Assembly: GCF_001292705.1 (NCBI RefSeq)
Contig: NZ_LGAK01000020.1
Span: 35,424-99,423, forward strand
DNA: 64,000 nt
Reading direction: 5' to 3'
Origin: Marinagarivorans algicola
Lineage (GTDB): Bacteria; Pseudomonadota; Gammaproteobacteria; Pseudomonadales; Cellvibrionaceae
Shown: positions 40,439 to 48,843 of the stretch, one piece after another
Layout: each line of letters begins with the position of its first letter
Numbering within the stretch: the stretch's first letter is position 1
Position numbers and translations under genes: made by a program
The notes under the pieces: model-generated
The model's database searches: none
What the model was told of the DNA's origin: nothing
What the model saw: the letters and a program-made list of their open reading frames with translations, nothing else

Positions 40439-41215
40439 CTAGCTTGGGTGTAGGCTAACTAACATGCCGCGATGTAAAAAATCGTCAATTATAGGGGTAC
40501 CAAAGGCGACTATCTGAGCTGGGTCGGGATGATGAATGGTTTCGGCTAAGCACAGCAGCGCGTGCTCTGCTGTGCTTGAATGCTTAGTTATTATTTCAAG
40601 CAGTGCACAAGTCATGGCATTCATTGCCATAAACTGTACGCGATGGCTAGGGTCGCGGTAGATGGCTAAAAAAGTAGTCTCAGGTGTCTCGGGTATGCAG
40701 TCGGGGCTTATGGTATGTACTGGCCACTCAAAGGTGTGGTTGCGTAGCGTAGGGTTGGCATACAGTATATTGTCTTGGTTTGATGAGCTTTTGGCTGGCG
40801 CTGTAGGCTGCTTGAGCGGCACTGCATTGCAAATGTCGACTTCGAGCTCTAACCATTCATACTCGATAAGCTCACAAAACCAAGGGGGTAGGCATAGTGT
40901 GTGTTCGCCTTGCTTAATGTAGCTGACAAACTCTTTAGGAATTTCGCTAAAATAAGGTGTACGGCAGCGCCACTCAGTAAAAAAAGCCCGACTAAAAGCC
41001 AGCCATTGATCAGCGGGGAACAAGCTTTTAGCGACGGGGAAGCAATTGCTGATAAAGCCGCAAATGTTATTAAAAAATAACTCTTCATAAATTCTGCTAG
41101 CCCGAGCGGGAATGTTTTTAGGTTTTTGGCGTGCATTGGGTTGACGTAGATATGCACCGTAACTAGCTTGAAAATCAACTAAACCTTTGGGGGCCTTAGG
41201 GCTAAATTGCGTCAT
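40439..41215 (-). CDS. hvfC: DUF2063 protein, HvfC/BufC-type partner of the MNIO enzyme
   Basis: 258 residues. The N-terminal domain (LVDFQASYGAYLRQP; RASRIYEELFFNNICGFISNCFP) is the DUF2063 putative DNA-binding annotation, now known in this family as the peptide-recruiting partner of MNIO enzymes. The C-terminal half (HTFEWPVHTISPD; FLAIYRDPSHRVQFMAMN) matches HvfC-type proteins. It starts 8 bp after the MNIO stop. In the characterised Haemophilus system the homologue is needed with HvfB to modify the precursor cysteines. The role here is by homology and order. Confidence 0.85.
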   Translation of the reverse strand: MTQFSPKAPKGLVDFQASYGAYLRQPNARQKPKNIPARASRIYEELFFNNICGFISNCFPVAKSLFPADQWLAFSRAFFTEWRCRTPYFSEIPKEFVSYIKQGEHTLCLPPWFCELIEYEWLELEVDICNAVPLKQPTAPAKSSSNQDNILYANPTLRNHTFEWPVHTISPDCIPETPETTFLAIYRDPSHRVQFMAMNAMTCALLEIITKHSSTAEHALLCLAETIHHPDPAQIVAFGTPIIDDFLHRGMLVSLHPS

Positions 41216-41223
41216 AGTAGCCC

Positions 41224-42108
41224 CTATTGAGCCGCGCTAATTATGGTGTGTGGTGCCTTAGGAGCTTGGCTTTGTAAGCGCTTAATATGGTTGAGTTCTT
41301 GTTGCAGTTGATTAAGGCTTGGAAAGTTAAAGTCTCGCTCTAAGCAGGTGGGTACTTGTGCTGCATGAGGAATAAGCTGGTAAGCCTGCTTAAGTAGCTC
41401 CCAGACCGGATCGATGACATCAGCGCCGTGCGTGTCAACAATAAAGCCATCGGGCTCCACATAATGACCCGCCACATGTAAATAACAAGTCTTATCAAGA
41501 GGTAAAGCTTTCAAGTAGTCATGCGCATCAAAACCAAAGTTTTGGCTATTTACATAAATGTTATTGACATCGAGGTGTAGCATACAGCCAGATGCCTGTA
41601 CCACGGCGCTAATAAATTCTTCTTCGCGCATTTGAGCGCCTTCTGGAGCAAAATAATACGAAGCGTTTTCGATGCCGATGGGCATCTCTAGTATGTCTTG
41701 TGCTTGCTTGATTCGATCGGCTACCCAGTGAACTGCCTCGTGTGTACAGGGAATGGGCAGTAAGTCATAGAGATGGCCATCATCAGAACACCACGATAAA
41801 TGCTCGGTGTATAAATGGATATTATGATGCTTCATAAATCCTTTGATATTGCGTAACAATTGAGTGTCCAACTCTGATGCACTACCAATGGATAGTGATA
41901 AACCGTGACACACAAAATTAAAGCGCTCCGTAAAGCTGCGCAAATCGCTTGCGTAGCGACCGCCTAAGCCCAGCCAATTTTCTGGCGCTAACTCAAAAAA
42001 ATCGATGCCAGTGAGGTCTCCGGTTTTGAGTTCATTAAGCATCTCGCGCCGAAAGCCTAGGCCTGCTCCGCGTAGCGATTGCTCGGTGATGGAGTGTTTT
42101 TGAGTCAT
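41224..42108 (-). CDS. hvfB: MNIO enzyme (DUF692), HvfB/BufB-like multinuclear iron oxidase
   Basis: TIM-barrel enzyme of the multinuclear non-haem iron oxidative family, which modifies cysteines of RiPP precursors. Starting at 42108 (MTQKHSITEQ; 42120 and 42129 also possible) it has about 294 residues. Typical motifs with metal-ligand His/Glu/Asp are FFELAPENWLGLG, FVCHGLSLSIGS, LYTEHLSW, MPIGIENASYY, MLHLDVNNIYVN, YLHVAGHY and IVDTHGADV. The precursor gene lies 170 bp upstream and the DUF2063 partner directly downstream. In HvfB the product is an oxazolone-thioamide pair that binds Cu(I); the same chemistry here is an inference. Confidence 0.9.
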   Translation of the reverse strand: MTQKHSITEQSLRGAGLGFRREMLNELKTGDLTGIDFFELAPENWLGLGGRYASDLRSFTERFNFVCHGLSLSIGSASELDTQLLRNIKGFMKHHNIHLYTEHLSWCSDDGHLYDLLPIPCTHEAVHWVADRIKQAQDILEMPIGIENASYYFAPEGAQMREEEFISAVVQASGCMLHLDVNNIYVNSQNFGFDAHDYLKALPLDKTCYLHVAGHYVEPDGFIVDTHGADVIDPVWELLKQAYQLIPHAAQVPTCLERDFNFPSLNQLQQELNHIKRLQSQAPKAPHTIISAAQ

Positions 42109-42200
42109 AGTGTGTTTCATAAAATACAAGGTTCAGTCGCTAATGTCAGAGTCATACACTTTAAGCTGTTAATTGGCTATGCGAGCTTCCGGTTGAGGCG

Positions 42201-42239
42201 CATGGCTTTGACTGGATGTGTGCGCCAGGCAAAGCCATG
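42201..42239 (-). promoter_or_regulatory. Strong hairpin between precursor and MNIO genes
   Basis: CATGGCTTTG (42201-42210) and CAAAGCCATG (42230-42239) pair perfectly, and inner CTGG/CCAG extend the stem past a single mismatch, leaving a 9-base loop. No T-run follows on the minus strand. It could stabilise or process the precursor mRNA and lower expression of the enzyme genes relative to the peptide. Confidence 0.6.
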
Positions 42240-42300
42240 TTGGTTCAGTATCGCTAAGTTGGGCGTAAAGCGCCCTGCTAATAAGCGGTACTAGCGGCAT

Positions 42301-42675
42301 TTAGCCGCCACACTTACCTTCGCCACATTTGCCGTCAGCTTTTTTGTCTGATTTAGCGTCGCCGCCACACTTACCTTCGCCGCATTTGCCATCAGCTTTT
42401 TTGTCTGATTTAGCGTCGCCACCACACTTACCTTCACCGCATTTGCCGTCAGCTTTTTTGTGTGATTTGGCTGCGTCAGCACCACATTTAGCTTCGCCAC
42501 ACTTACCGTCTGCTTTTTTAGCGTCGCCGCCACAGGCACCTTCTGCGGCCGCAACTTGGTAGCCGCTTTCTAAGGCTGTTGCACTAAAGGGGTTTTCGGT
42601 GGCATTAACGTTACCCGCGGCAAGAGCAATGGCAACAGCTGAGCTAATAGTGATGTTTTTGATTTGCTGGTTCAT
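42301..42675 (-). CDS. hvfA: HvfA/bufferin-like RiPP precursor with repeated EGKCG pentapeptides
   Basis: A 124-residue secreted peptide. Residues 1-25 form a Sec signal (ITISSAVAIALAAGNVNA, cut before TENPF). From residue 45 the sequence is built of C-containing pentapeptides: EGACG (45), DGKCG (56), EAKCG (61), DGKCG (76), EGKCG (81), DGKCG (95), EGKCG (100), DGKCG (114) and EGKCG (119). They are separated by Lys/Asp/Ala spacers with a 19-residue period. EGKCG is the motif whose cysteine is converted to an oxazolone-thioamide in Haemophilus HvfA. An AAGG ribosome site precedes the ATG. Nine potential sites form an unusually Lys-rich array. Periplasmic copper binding is the expected role. 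Confidence 0.88.
   Translation of the reverse strand: MNQQIKNITISSAVAIALAAGNVNATENPFSATALESGYQVAAAEGACGGDAKKADGKCGEAKCGADAAKSHKKADGKCGEGKCGGDAKSDKKADGKCGEGKCGGDAKSDKKADGKCGEGKCGG
42304..42474 (-). repeat. 57-bp tandem repeat in the precursor gene
   Basis: Three consecutive 57-bp units (42304-42360, 42361-42417, 42418-42474) are nearly identical at the DNA level; the third differs most. Each encodes one DGKCG plus EGKCG pair and a Lys/Asp/Ala spacer. The period keeps the frame, so slippage would add or remove 19 residues and two Cys sites. Confidence 0.85.
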
Positions 42676-43016
42676 AATTAGTACCTTATTAATTAATATT
42701 TAACGTAAAGTTGGGTGAGCTATGGCTCTTGTTTGTGCAAAAAGTTCTATAGCGCATGATAAAGTGTAATGTGCCGTGCTGACTCTACGCTTAATTACTC
42801 CCCAGAGCTTAATACGCTTGAGCCTTGCTGGCAGGGCCTTTGTTGTATTAGTCGTTAGTGTGACAGGATTCTTACAGTTTATTTCTCACTTTTTTGTAAC
42901 AACGGGTGTTGGTACGCCATGATCAAAAAGCCCTCGAGTCATCGGTTGTGAGACAACCGATGACTCGAGGGCGTAATACACACCAGTAAACAAGAGCTTT
43001 AAGGCTCTGTTTGTGC
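42676..43016. other. Intergenic region upstream of the RiPP operon
   Basis: The right part is the HDOD terminator. The left ~200 bp should hold the precursor promoter. On the minus strand I see AT-rich TTAAATATTAATTAAT just before the ribosome site and TTGCAC further up, but spacing does not fit a clear sigma-70 promoter. An ECF-type promoter is possible and unproven. Confidence 0.4.
42925..42972 (-). terminator. Terminator with 20-bp perfect stem after the HDOD gene
   Basis: GCCCTCGAGTCATCGGTTGT (42930-42949) pairs perfectly with 42953-42972 around a 3-base loop. On the minus strand the stem is followed by CTTTTTG. The stem is unusually long for an intrinsic terminator. Confidence 0.88.
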
Positions 43017-43868
43017 TTATTTAAACAGTTTTATGGCATCTGCTATATCGTCATTAACGCCTTCGGCTATTGCGGACTCGATGTCAAAATCTAGCCCTAA
43101 ACGGTCAAATGCGGTGACGCTACTGTAATCTAGGTCGCCATAGCGCTGGCCATTGGCGGCCATATTTTGCAGCATAGCAACAGTGACAATATCGGAGTAA
43201 TCCGCTTTTGCGGTTATGCGGCCAAAGTCTAGGTGACTACTAGGTACGTTGCGTATCTCTGACGGAAAGGACCACTCGGTGAGAATTTTGGTGCCCAGTA
43301 AGCTATGTATTTCTTGGATGATGCCATCGAGCGTCATGCCGTCGCGCAATAAAGCGGGGAAATGCTCAGCAAATTGTAAAATAGGCAGTACACCAATTTT
43401 GTGCGTTAGGCCCGCTAGAGTGGCCATATCGGGGCGCAATTTAGTTTGAAATTTACAAATCATACTGCACATGCCGGCCATCTCCGAAGAGGTTGCCCAT
43501 ACTTGGCGCAAGCGCTGATCAACCATATCGGTTGTTGCCTGAAACATTTGCTCCATAGCTAAGCCAATAGCGAGTGATGATGTGGTGGCAAGACCTAAGC
43601 GCATAAGTGCCATGTTGAGGTCTTCAATATCTTTACTACCTCGGTATAGGGCGCTGTTAGCCACTTTAATAATGCGGGCGGTTAGCGCGGCATCATGGCC
43701 AATAATTCCAGACAGTTTTTTGATGTCTGTTTCTGGATCATCGGTAGCATCGCGTACCTTAATGGCCATTTCTGGCATCGTTGGTAAAACGAGTTTATCG
43801 GCCTCAATGGCGTCACATATCGCTTTATAAACCTTTTGCGATATCGGTGATAGTGACTGTATAGACAT
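43017..43868 (-). CDS. HDOD-domain signalling protein
   Basis: 283 residues that are almost entirely an HDOD domain: LPTMPEMAIKVRDATDDPETDIKKLS, then IIGHDAALTARIIKVANSALYRG, then LTHKIGVLPILQF. HDOD proteins resemble HD phosphohydrolases without the catalytic HD pair and act as scaffolds in signalling, motility or stress responses. A GAGGGAG ribosome site precedes the ATG. It is monocistronic, ending at the long hairpin. Confidence 0.9.
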   Translation of the reverse strand: MSIQSLSPISQKVYKAICDAIEADKLVLPTMPEMAIKVRDATDDPETDIKKLSGIIGHDAALTARIIKVANSALYRGSKDIEDLNMALMRLGLATTSSLAIGLAMEQMFQATTDMVDQRLRQVWATSSEMAGMCSMICKFQTKLRPDMATLAGLTHKIGVLPILQFAEHFPALLRDGMTLDGIIQEIHSLLGTKILTEWSFPSEIRNVPSSHLDFGRITAKADYSDIVTVAMLQNMAANGQRYGDLDYSSVTAFDRLGLDFDIESAIAEGVNDDIADAIKLFK

Positions 43869-43962
43869 TGTGCTCCCTCAAAAGAATTGTCGCTCTCTTA
43901 AGGTATAGCACAGCTCGTGTTGTTGCAGTACTTAAGCTACGTCCTTCGGTGAATTGAGGCTG

Positions 43963-45012
43963 CTATTGCACTAATGAATAAGGTAGCGCAACGGCGCTCA
44001 GTGGTGCATTATTTGCGCTTTTTACGTGCAAAGGCTCATCACCTAAGTAAGCACTGCTACAGGCCAGTATTAGGTGGCCACTGGCATTAATCACCTCGCC
44101 AACGGCCTTGCCGGCAGTATTTAACAAAGGTTGGCCAAGGCTTAGGTTGGCGTCATGGCTGCGCAATAAATGTAAGCGCTGCTTGCTTTGTCCTTTATAG
44201 TGCATGCGTGCAATGATCTCTTGTCCGGTATAGCAGCCCTTTTTAAAGCTGACTGCACCAATGGCATCGTAATTAAAAGCCTGAGGTAAGAATCGCTGTG
44301 TGGTTAGCTCGGTGACTTCCGCAATGCCTTGCTCGATCATCATGTGTTGCCATAGCGCCGGCGCGAGTAATGGTTGCGCTATATTTTGCTGGATCAAATA
44401 GTCTATTAATGCGCGCAGCTGCTCGGGCGTGAGCCATAGCTCGGCCATATGATGACCCGTGAGCAGCAAACCATAAGTGCTCGTACGCGTTACCAGTTGT
44501 GCTAAGTTGATGGGCGGCTCGGGGGCTCTGGCAGGCTCTGGGGTTAAAGGTTGTTCTGGAGTCAAAGATGGCTCTGGGCGTAAAACCACAGCGAGTGCTG
44601 CAACGCTGGCCTGTGTTAGTCCTACCGCTAAATACTCGCTAAGCTCGCACTGTGCTTTAGAAAAGACTAAATATTTTTTAAAGGCCTCAATCGTTTGCGT
44701 GGCAATACTATGGTGTACACGCAGGCCAATGACTTCAGGGGCGAGTTGTGCGGCGGTAAAGCTGCTGATCATGCGCCCTTTGGGGTTGCAGTGGGCGCCT
44801 CGCAGCCATTGTTCTTGAGCGAATACGCCAAAATCACAGGTGCATTGACCTTGCAAAAAAGCCAGGGCATCGGGCCCTGTTAAGGTAATAATACGGTAGT
44901 CACTCAGAGGAATTAGGCCTAGGTTGCCGCCTTCTTTTGAGGTGTCATTGTGAGCGGTATTGGCCATTAGTGACGTATTGAGAGGTAAAAAAGGCGCCCA
45001 AGGGTGAGTCAT
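43963..45012 (-). CDS. ygfZ: Folate-binding Fe-S/tRNA-modification protein YgfZ
   Basis: YgfZ (GcvT-like) uses folate to help maintain Fe-S enzymes such as MiaB. The signature KGCYTGQEIIARMHYKGQ is intact, with its redox-active Cys. The N-terminal folate fold has ITLTGPDALAFLQGQCTCD. At 349 residues it is slightly longer than E. coli YgfZ (326), owing to a Pro/Glu repeat insert (RPEPSLTPEQPLTPEPARAP). It is divergent from sdhE-ygfX, the conserved E. coli arrangement. Confidence 0.92.
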   Translation of the reverse strand: MTHPWAPFLPLNTSLMANTAHNDTSKEGGNLGLIPLSDYRIITLTGPDALAFLQGQCTCDFGVFAQEQWLRGAHCNPKGRMISSFTAAQLAPEVIGLRVHHSIATQTIEAFKKYLVFSKAQCELSEYLAVGLTQASVAALAVVLRPEPSLTPEQPLTPEPARAPEPPINLAQLVTRTSTYGLLLTGHHMAELWLTPEQLRALIDYLIQQNIAQPLLAPALWQHMMIEQGIAEVTELTTQRFLPQAFNYDAIGAVSFKKGCYTGQEIIARMHYKGQSKQRLHLLRSHDANLSLGQPLLNTAGKAVGEVINASGHLILACSSAYLGDEPLHVKSANNAPLSAVALPYSLVQ

Positions 45013-45134
45013 GGTATATACCTATTAAATAGAGCCTGTAAATTGAACTGGCAAATACAGCGTATAATACTGCAAGTAATGACAGTCAGTAATAAATGTA
45101 AAAAGTGCTAAGGCACGATAATTGAGGTATTTTT

Positions 45135-45380
45135 ATGGAATACAACCGCCTAAAGTGGGCAAGCCGCCGTGGTATGTTAGAGCTTGATTTGATTCTCATG
45201 CCCTTTTTGGAAAATATTTATTTAACGCTTAGTGAGCAAGAGCAAAGCTGGTATGTCGACCTTTTGGCCTGTGAAGACCAAGATATGTTTGGTTGGCTAA
45301 TGCAGCATAAAGAGCCACCTACGCCTGAGCTAAAGGGTATTGTTGATATTGTACTGGATAATACAGGTCTTAAGGTCTAA
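45135..45380 (+). CDS. sdhE: SdhE, FAD assembly factor for succinate dehydrogenase
   Basis: The 81-residue protein carries the RGxxE motif (ASRRGMLELDLIL) that promotes covalent FAD attachment to SdhA. Length is typical. The upstream region has a TATAAT box at 45063-45068. ygfX follows about 105 bp downstream on the same strand. Confidence 0.95.
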   Translation: MEYNRLKWASRRGMLELDLILMPFLENIYLTLSEQEQSWYVDLLACEDQDMFGWLMQHKEPPTPELKGIVDIVLDNTGLKV

Positions 45381-45485
45381 CTCTTACCAAGTACAGCGCT
45401 ATAGAAGCAGTATTTTCAATAATCGAGACTTAATATGACTTATCAGCCTCGAGTACAGAAGGCCGTGTTATGCCGATAGTATACG

Positions 45486-45917
45486 ATGAATTATTCAGGT
45501 ACTAATTTTCAATTGACTGTTAAGCCTTCGCGCTTGATGGTTGTAACCCCCTTTGTGCTATGGGGGGCGGCAGTGGTACTTGCGTTATTGGGACCATTTT
45601 ATACTGTGGCTAAAGTATTATTTATCGCCATTTGGCTTGGCATAGGTGTGTATTATTGGTACCAGTTAAACAGGACTCGACACTACAGCCAGCTAAGGCT
45701 TGAAAGCGGTAATTTAATTTTAGGCTTTAGTCATGGGCAAACATCAGAGCCCGAGCTTATTCACCTTGTGGGTCGTCAGCGTGTACTACCTTGGCTAGTC
45801 GAATTAAATATTGTCAGGGAAGATGGTCAGCAATATTGCTGGGGCATTGCTGCAGATGCCGTAAGCCGTGATGAATTTAGGCAGCTTAAAGTTTTTGTTA
45901 AAACGCATTGTGGTTAG
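45486..45917 (+). CDS. ygfX: YgfX-family membrane protein
   Basis: 143 residues: two adjacent transmembrane helices (FVLWGAAVVLALLGPFY; VLFIAIWLGIGVYYWYQL) followed by a soluble C-terminal domain with LPWLVELNIVREDGQQYCWGI. It is the usual companion of sdhE. E. coli YgfX (CptA) was reported to affect cytoskeletal proteins; that role is not shown here. Its last 20 bp overlap the 3' end of queG on the other strand. Confidence 0.85.
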   Translation: MNYSGTNFQLTVKPSRLMVVTPFVLWGAAVVLALLGPFYTVAKVLFIAIWLGIGVYYWYQLNRTRHYSQLRLESGNLILGFSHGQTSEPELIHLVGRQRVLPWLVELNIVREDGQQYCWGIAADAVSRDEFRQLKVFVKTHCG

Positions 45918-47058
45918 TGATGGACTTTTTTGCTGTGTTCTTAATTTTGCGTTTGCGCCTAAAGTGAGGGCTTTGTTGTTTTTCTTGCTGTTGTATTGCC
46001 CATGCAATATGTTCTTGTACCATAGTATCGGCACTGGTGTATTTCGCCTTTAGGGCTTCTATAATACGGATATCATTAGGAGCATTACCTAGGCCAACGG
46101 CCAAATTACGCTGCCAACCACGGTAGCCGATTCGCCTCAAGGGTGAGCCCTCGGTGCGTGTTAAAAATGTTGCTTCATCCCATAAGAATAAATCGAGTAA
46201 TTCAATATTATTCAGATGATGGCGTGCGTTAAAATCAGGTTCAGTGGTGGTGTGAGCGTATTTATTCCAAGGGCAAATAGCTTGGCAATCATCGCAACCA
46301 AAAACGCGGTTCCCCATAGGTTCGCGAAACTCAACAGGAATAGCGCCTTTATTCTCGATGGTTAAATAACTAATACAGCGAGTGGCATCTAGAGTGTAGG
46401 GTTCAGGAAAGGCATCGGTGGGGCATACTTTTAAGCAGGCCGTGCAGGTCCCGCAGTGATCTTCACTTTGGATATCGTCAGTAATTAAGGGTAAAGAGGT
46501 AAATACTTCCCCTAAAAAAAACCAGCTTCCCGCTTCTTTATGTATCACTAAGGTGTTTTTACCTATCCAGCCTAGACCGGCTTTTTCGGCCAGTGGGCGC
46601 TCGAGTACTGGAGCGCTATCGACAAAACCACGCTGACTGGGGGGGGTAAGTCCAGCCTCTAGAGCGGCGGTATTAATTTTTTGGGTCAGGGTTGCAAGGC
46701 GTTTGCGCATGAGTTTGTGATAATCACGGCCTAGTGCATAGCGTGCAATGTAGGCTTTATTGGGCGTTTTTAGTGTTTTAATATGGTCACTGTTAAGCGC
46801 TAAATAATTAAGCCTCACCGAAATAACGCGCACAGTATTGGGCACTAAATCCTCGGGTGTATGGCGCATAGTGCCGTGATCGGCCATCCAATTCATATCA
46901 CCGTGATAGCCTTTAGCGAGCCATTGTTGGAGCTTTTCACGGTAACCGTCGAGGTTGGTATCGGTAATGCCCACATCATCAAAACCCAGTTCTTGGCCCC
47001 AGGTTTTAATGTTTTGACTGAGTGTATGTAAAAAGTGTGCGCTTAGTTGTTCTGGCAT
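45898..47058 (-). CDS. queG: Epoxyqueuosine reductase QueG
   Basis: QueG performs the last step of queuosine synthesis, reducing epoxyqueuosine in tRNA with cobalamin and two [4Fe-4S] clusters. The 386-residue protein has both cluster motifs (CGTCTACLKVCPTDAF; CDDCQAICPWNKY) and family motifs such as YALGRDYHKLMRK and GWIGKNTLVI. The start overlaps the preceding gene's stop (TAATG), so the two are cotranscribed. A basic C-terminal tail (FRRKRKIKNTAKKS) overlaps ygfX. Confidence 0.95.
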   Translation of the reverse strand: MPEQLSAHFLHTLSQNIKTWGQELGFDDVGITDTNLDGYREKLQQWLAKGYHGDMNWMADHGTMRHTPEDLVPNTVRVISVRLNYLALNSDHIKTLKTPNKAYIARYALGRDYHKLMRKRLATLTQKINTAALEAGLTPPSQRGFVDSAPVLERPLAEKAGLGWIGKNTLVIHKEAGSWFFLGEVFTSLPLITDDIQSEDHCGTCTACLKVCPTDAFPEPYTLDATRCISYLTIENKGAIPVEFREPMGNRVFGCDDCQAICPWNKYAHTTTEPDFNARHHLNNIELLDLFLWDEATFLTRTEGSPLRRIGYRGWQRNLAVGLGNAPNDIRIIEALKAKYTSADTMVQEHIAWAIQQQEKQQSPHFRRKRKIKNTAKKSITNHNAF

Positions 47059-48590
47059 TATTGGGGCTTCTTTGTCACAACAATATTATATAAATCGGTA
47101 CGACGATCTTTTAAATTTCTGACAGAGCCTTCGCTGTGTAAGACTTTTAGTTTGGCCATATCCAAATCAGAAAACAACAGCATCTCAGTATTGGGGGTGG
47201 CTTCATTTAATACCGCATCATGCGGAAAAGGAAAGTCAGAAGGGGTGAGTACTGCCGATTGGCTGTATTGTACATCAAGGCTCTCAACTTGCGGTAAATT
47301 GCCTACACTACCAGCAATCACAACATAGCATTCATTTTCGATAGCGCGTGCCTGAGCGCACAGTCTAACGCGTAAATAACTGTTTTTAGTGTCCGTCCAA
47401 AAAGGGACAAATAAAATATCGAGCCCTTGCTCTGCCAAAATACGCGATAGCTCAGGAAACTCAACGTCGTAACAAATTAAAATACCAACGCGACCAGCAT
47501 CGGTTTCAAACACTGTGACGGTATCCCCCCCTTGAATAACCCAATCATTTTTTTCATGCGGAGTGATATGAATTTTACGTTGCTCATCGATATGACCATT
47601 GCGGTGGCACAGATAGCTGACGTTATAAAGTTTACCAGCGTCTTCTAAAGGCATCGAGCCGGTAATAATATTGGCGTTATATTCAATAGCCATGCGCGAC
47701 ATATCATTTTTGAGTCGCTCAGTATGGTGTGCTAAACGACGAATATCTTCGGTTTGAGAGCTTTGTGCGCTTAACCCCATTAGCGGCGCATTAAAAAACT
47801 CTGGAAACAAAATAAAATCACTTTGGTAGTCTGAGACTGTGTCTACAAAAAATTCTATTTGTTCTAGCATTTGTTCATAGCTATTAACTGCACGCATTTG
47901 CCACTGCACAGCGCCCACACGCACAATAGATTTGGTGGTTTCTAATACGCTGTCTTGTGGCTCGTATAAAATATTATTCCACTCGAGCAGTGTGGCGTAA
48001 CCTACGGATTGAGCATCTTCGGGGAGGTATTTTTTTAATAAGCGCTTAACTTGAAAGTTATTCGATAATTGAAAACTTAATATCGGGTCATAAATACTTT
48101 TTTGGCCTACTTCACGGATATACTGCATAGGCGAGAACTGCTGGCTATGTTGATGGTAGTTGGGTATGCGGCCGCCAGCTAAGATTGCACGTAAATTGTA
48201 CTGTCGGCAGAGCTCTTTGCGTGCATCATAAAGCCTACGCCCCAAGCGCATGCCACGATGGCTTTTAGCAATAACCACATCTAAGCCGTAAAGTGCATCA
48301 CCTTTGGGGTTGTTGTTGACTTGATCGTTGGTGTCAACAATATCTTCATAGGTGTGAGGGTTAGAAAAGCGCGAATAATCGACTTGTACACTCAGCGCAA
48401 TACCGACGAGTTGATTATCATCCAAAATACCAATCTGGCCTTCTGGAAATTCATTAATCAAATACTCAATCGTATGGCTTGGCCAAGCGCCGCCTAACGT
48501 AGAATAAACGTTATCCATTAAGTCTTTAACTTGAGGGTATAAAGCCATGGATAAATTACAAAGCTCTAAGCGCGTATGCTCAGCTGTCAT
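47058..48590 (-). CDS. GNAT acetyltransferase fused to a nitrilase-family amidohydrolase
   Basis: 510 residues with two domains. The N-terminal ~200 residues are GNAT-like (DVVIAKSHRGMRLGRRLYDAR is the acetyl-CoA loop). The C-terminal ~300 residues are a carbon-nitrogen hydrolase with the Glu-Lys-Cys triad: LFPEFFN (Glu near 263), HITPHEKNDW (Lys near 345) and ILICYDVEFPELS (Cys near 372). This fusion is conserved in several proteobacteria, but the substrate is not known. The gene is coupled to queG. Confidence 0.88.
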   Translation of the reverse strand: MTAEHTRLELCNLSMALYPQVKDLMDNVYSTLGGAWPSHTIEYLINEFPEGQIGILDDNQLVGIALSVQVDYSRFSNPHTYEDIVDTNDQVNNNPKGDALYGLDVVIAKSHRGMRLGRRLYDARKELCRQYNLRAILAGGRIPNYHQHSQQFSPMQYIREVGQKSIYDPILSFQLSNNFQVKRLLKKYLPEDAQSVGYATLLEWNNILYEPQDSVLETTKSIVRVGAVQWQMRAVNSYEQMLEQIEFFVDTVSDYQSDFILFPEFFNAPLMGLSAQSSQTEDIRRLAHHTERLKNDMSRMAIEYNANIITGSMPLEDAGKLYNVSYLCHRNGHIDEQRKIHITPHEKNDWVIQGGDTVTVFETDAGRVGILICYDVEFPELSRILAEQGLDILFVPFWTDTKNSYLRVRLCAQARAIENECYVVIAGSVGNLPQVESLDVQYSQSAVLTPSDFPFPHDAVLNEATPNTEMLLFSDLDMAKLKVLHSEGSVRNLKDRRTDLYNIVVTKKPQ

Positions 48591-48843
48591 ATTGGGTGAT
48601 CCGATGATTGGAAAATATGTGTCGAGAGTCGCGGTGATACGTGGAGTCAGGCTTCACTACACCGTCAAATTCATTAGGGTTGAGTATTATGTCTACTATC
48701 AGCAGAGTTGATTGGATGAATATTATGGCATTTAGCGTACAGTCACAAAAGCTTTTAATGCAACGCATCATAAAGCCTGCATTCAAGTGGCTAAAGCTGT
48801 TAGTGGGGCTGTGTTAAAATGGTAAAAAATGTGAGTAACAAAC

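Noticed and set aside
42304..42474. CRISPR-like array from regular 57-bp repeats
   Set aside because: The repeats are contiguous, coding and without unique spacers.
42329..42562. Plus-strand repetitive ORF (PSAFLSDLASPPH repeats)
   Set aside because: It is the antisense shadow of the Cys-rich precursor gene; the minus strand has a signal peptide, a ribosome site and operon context.
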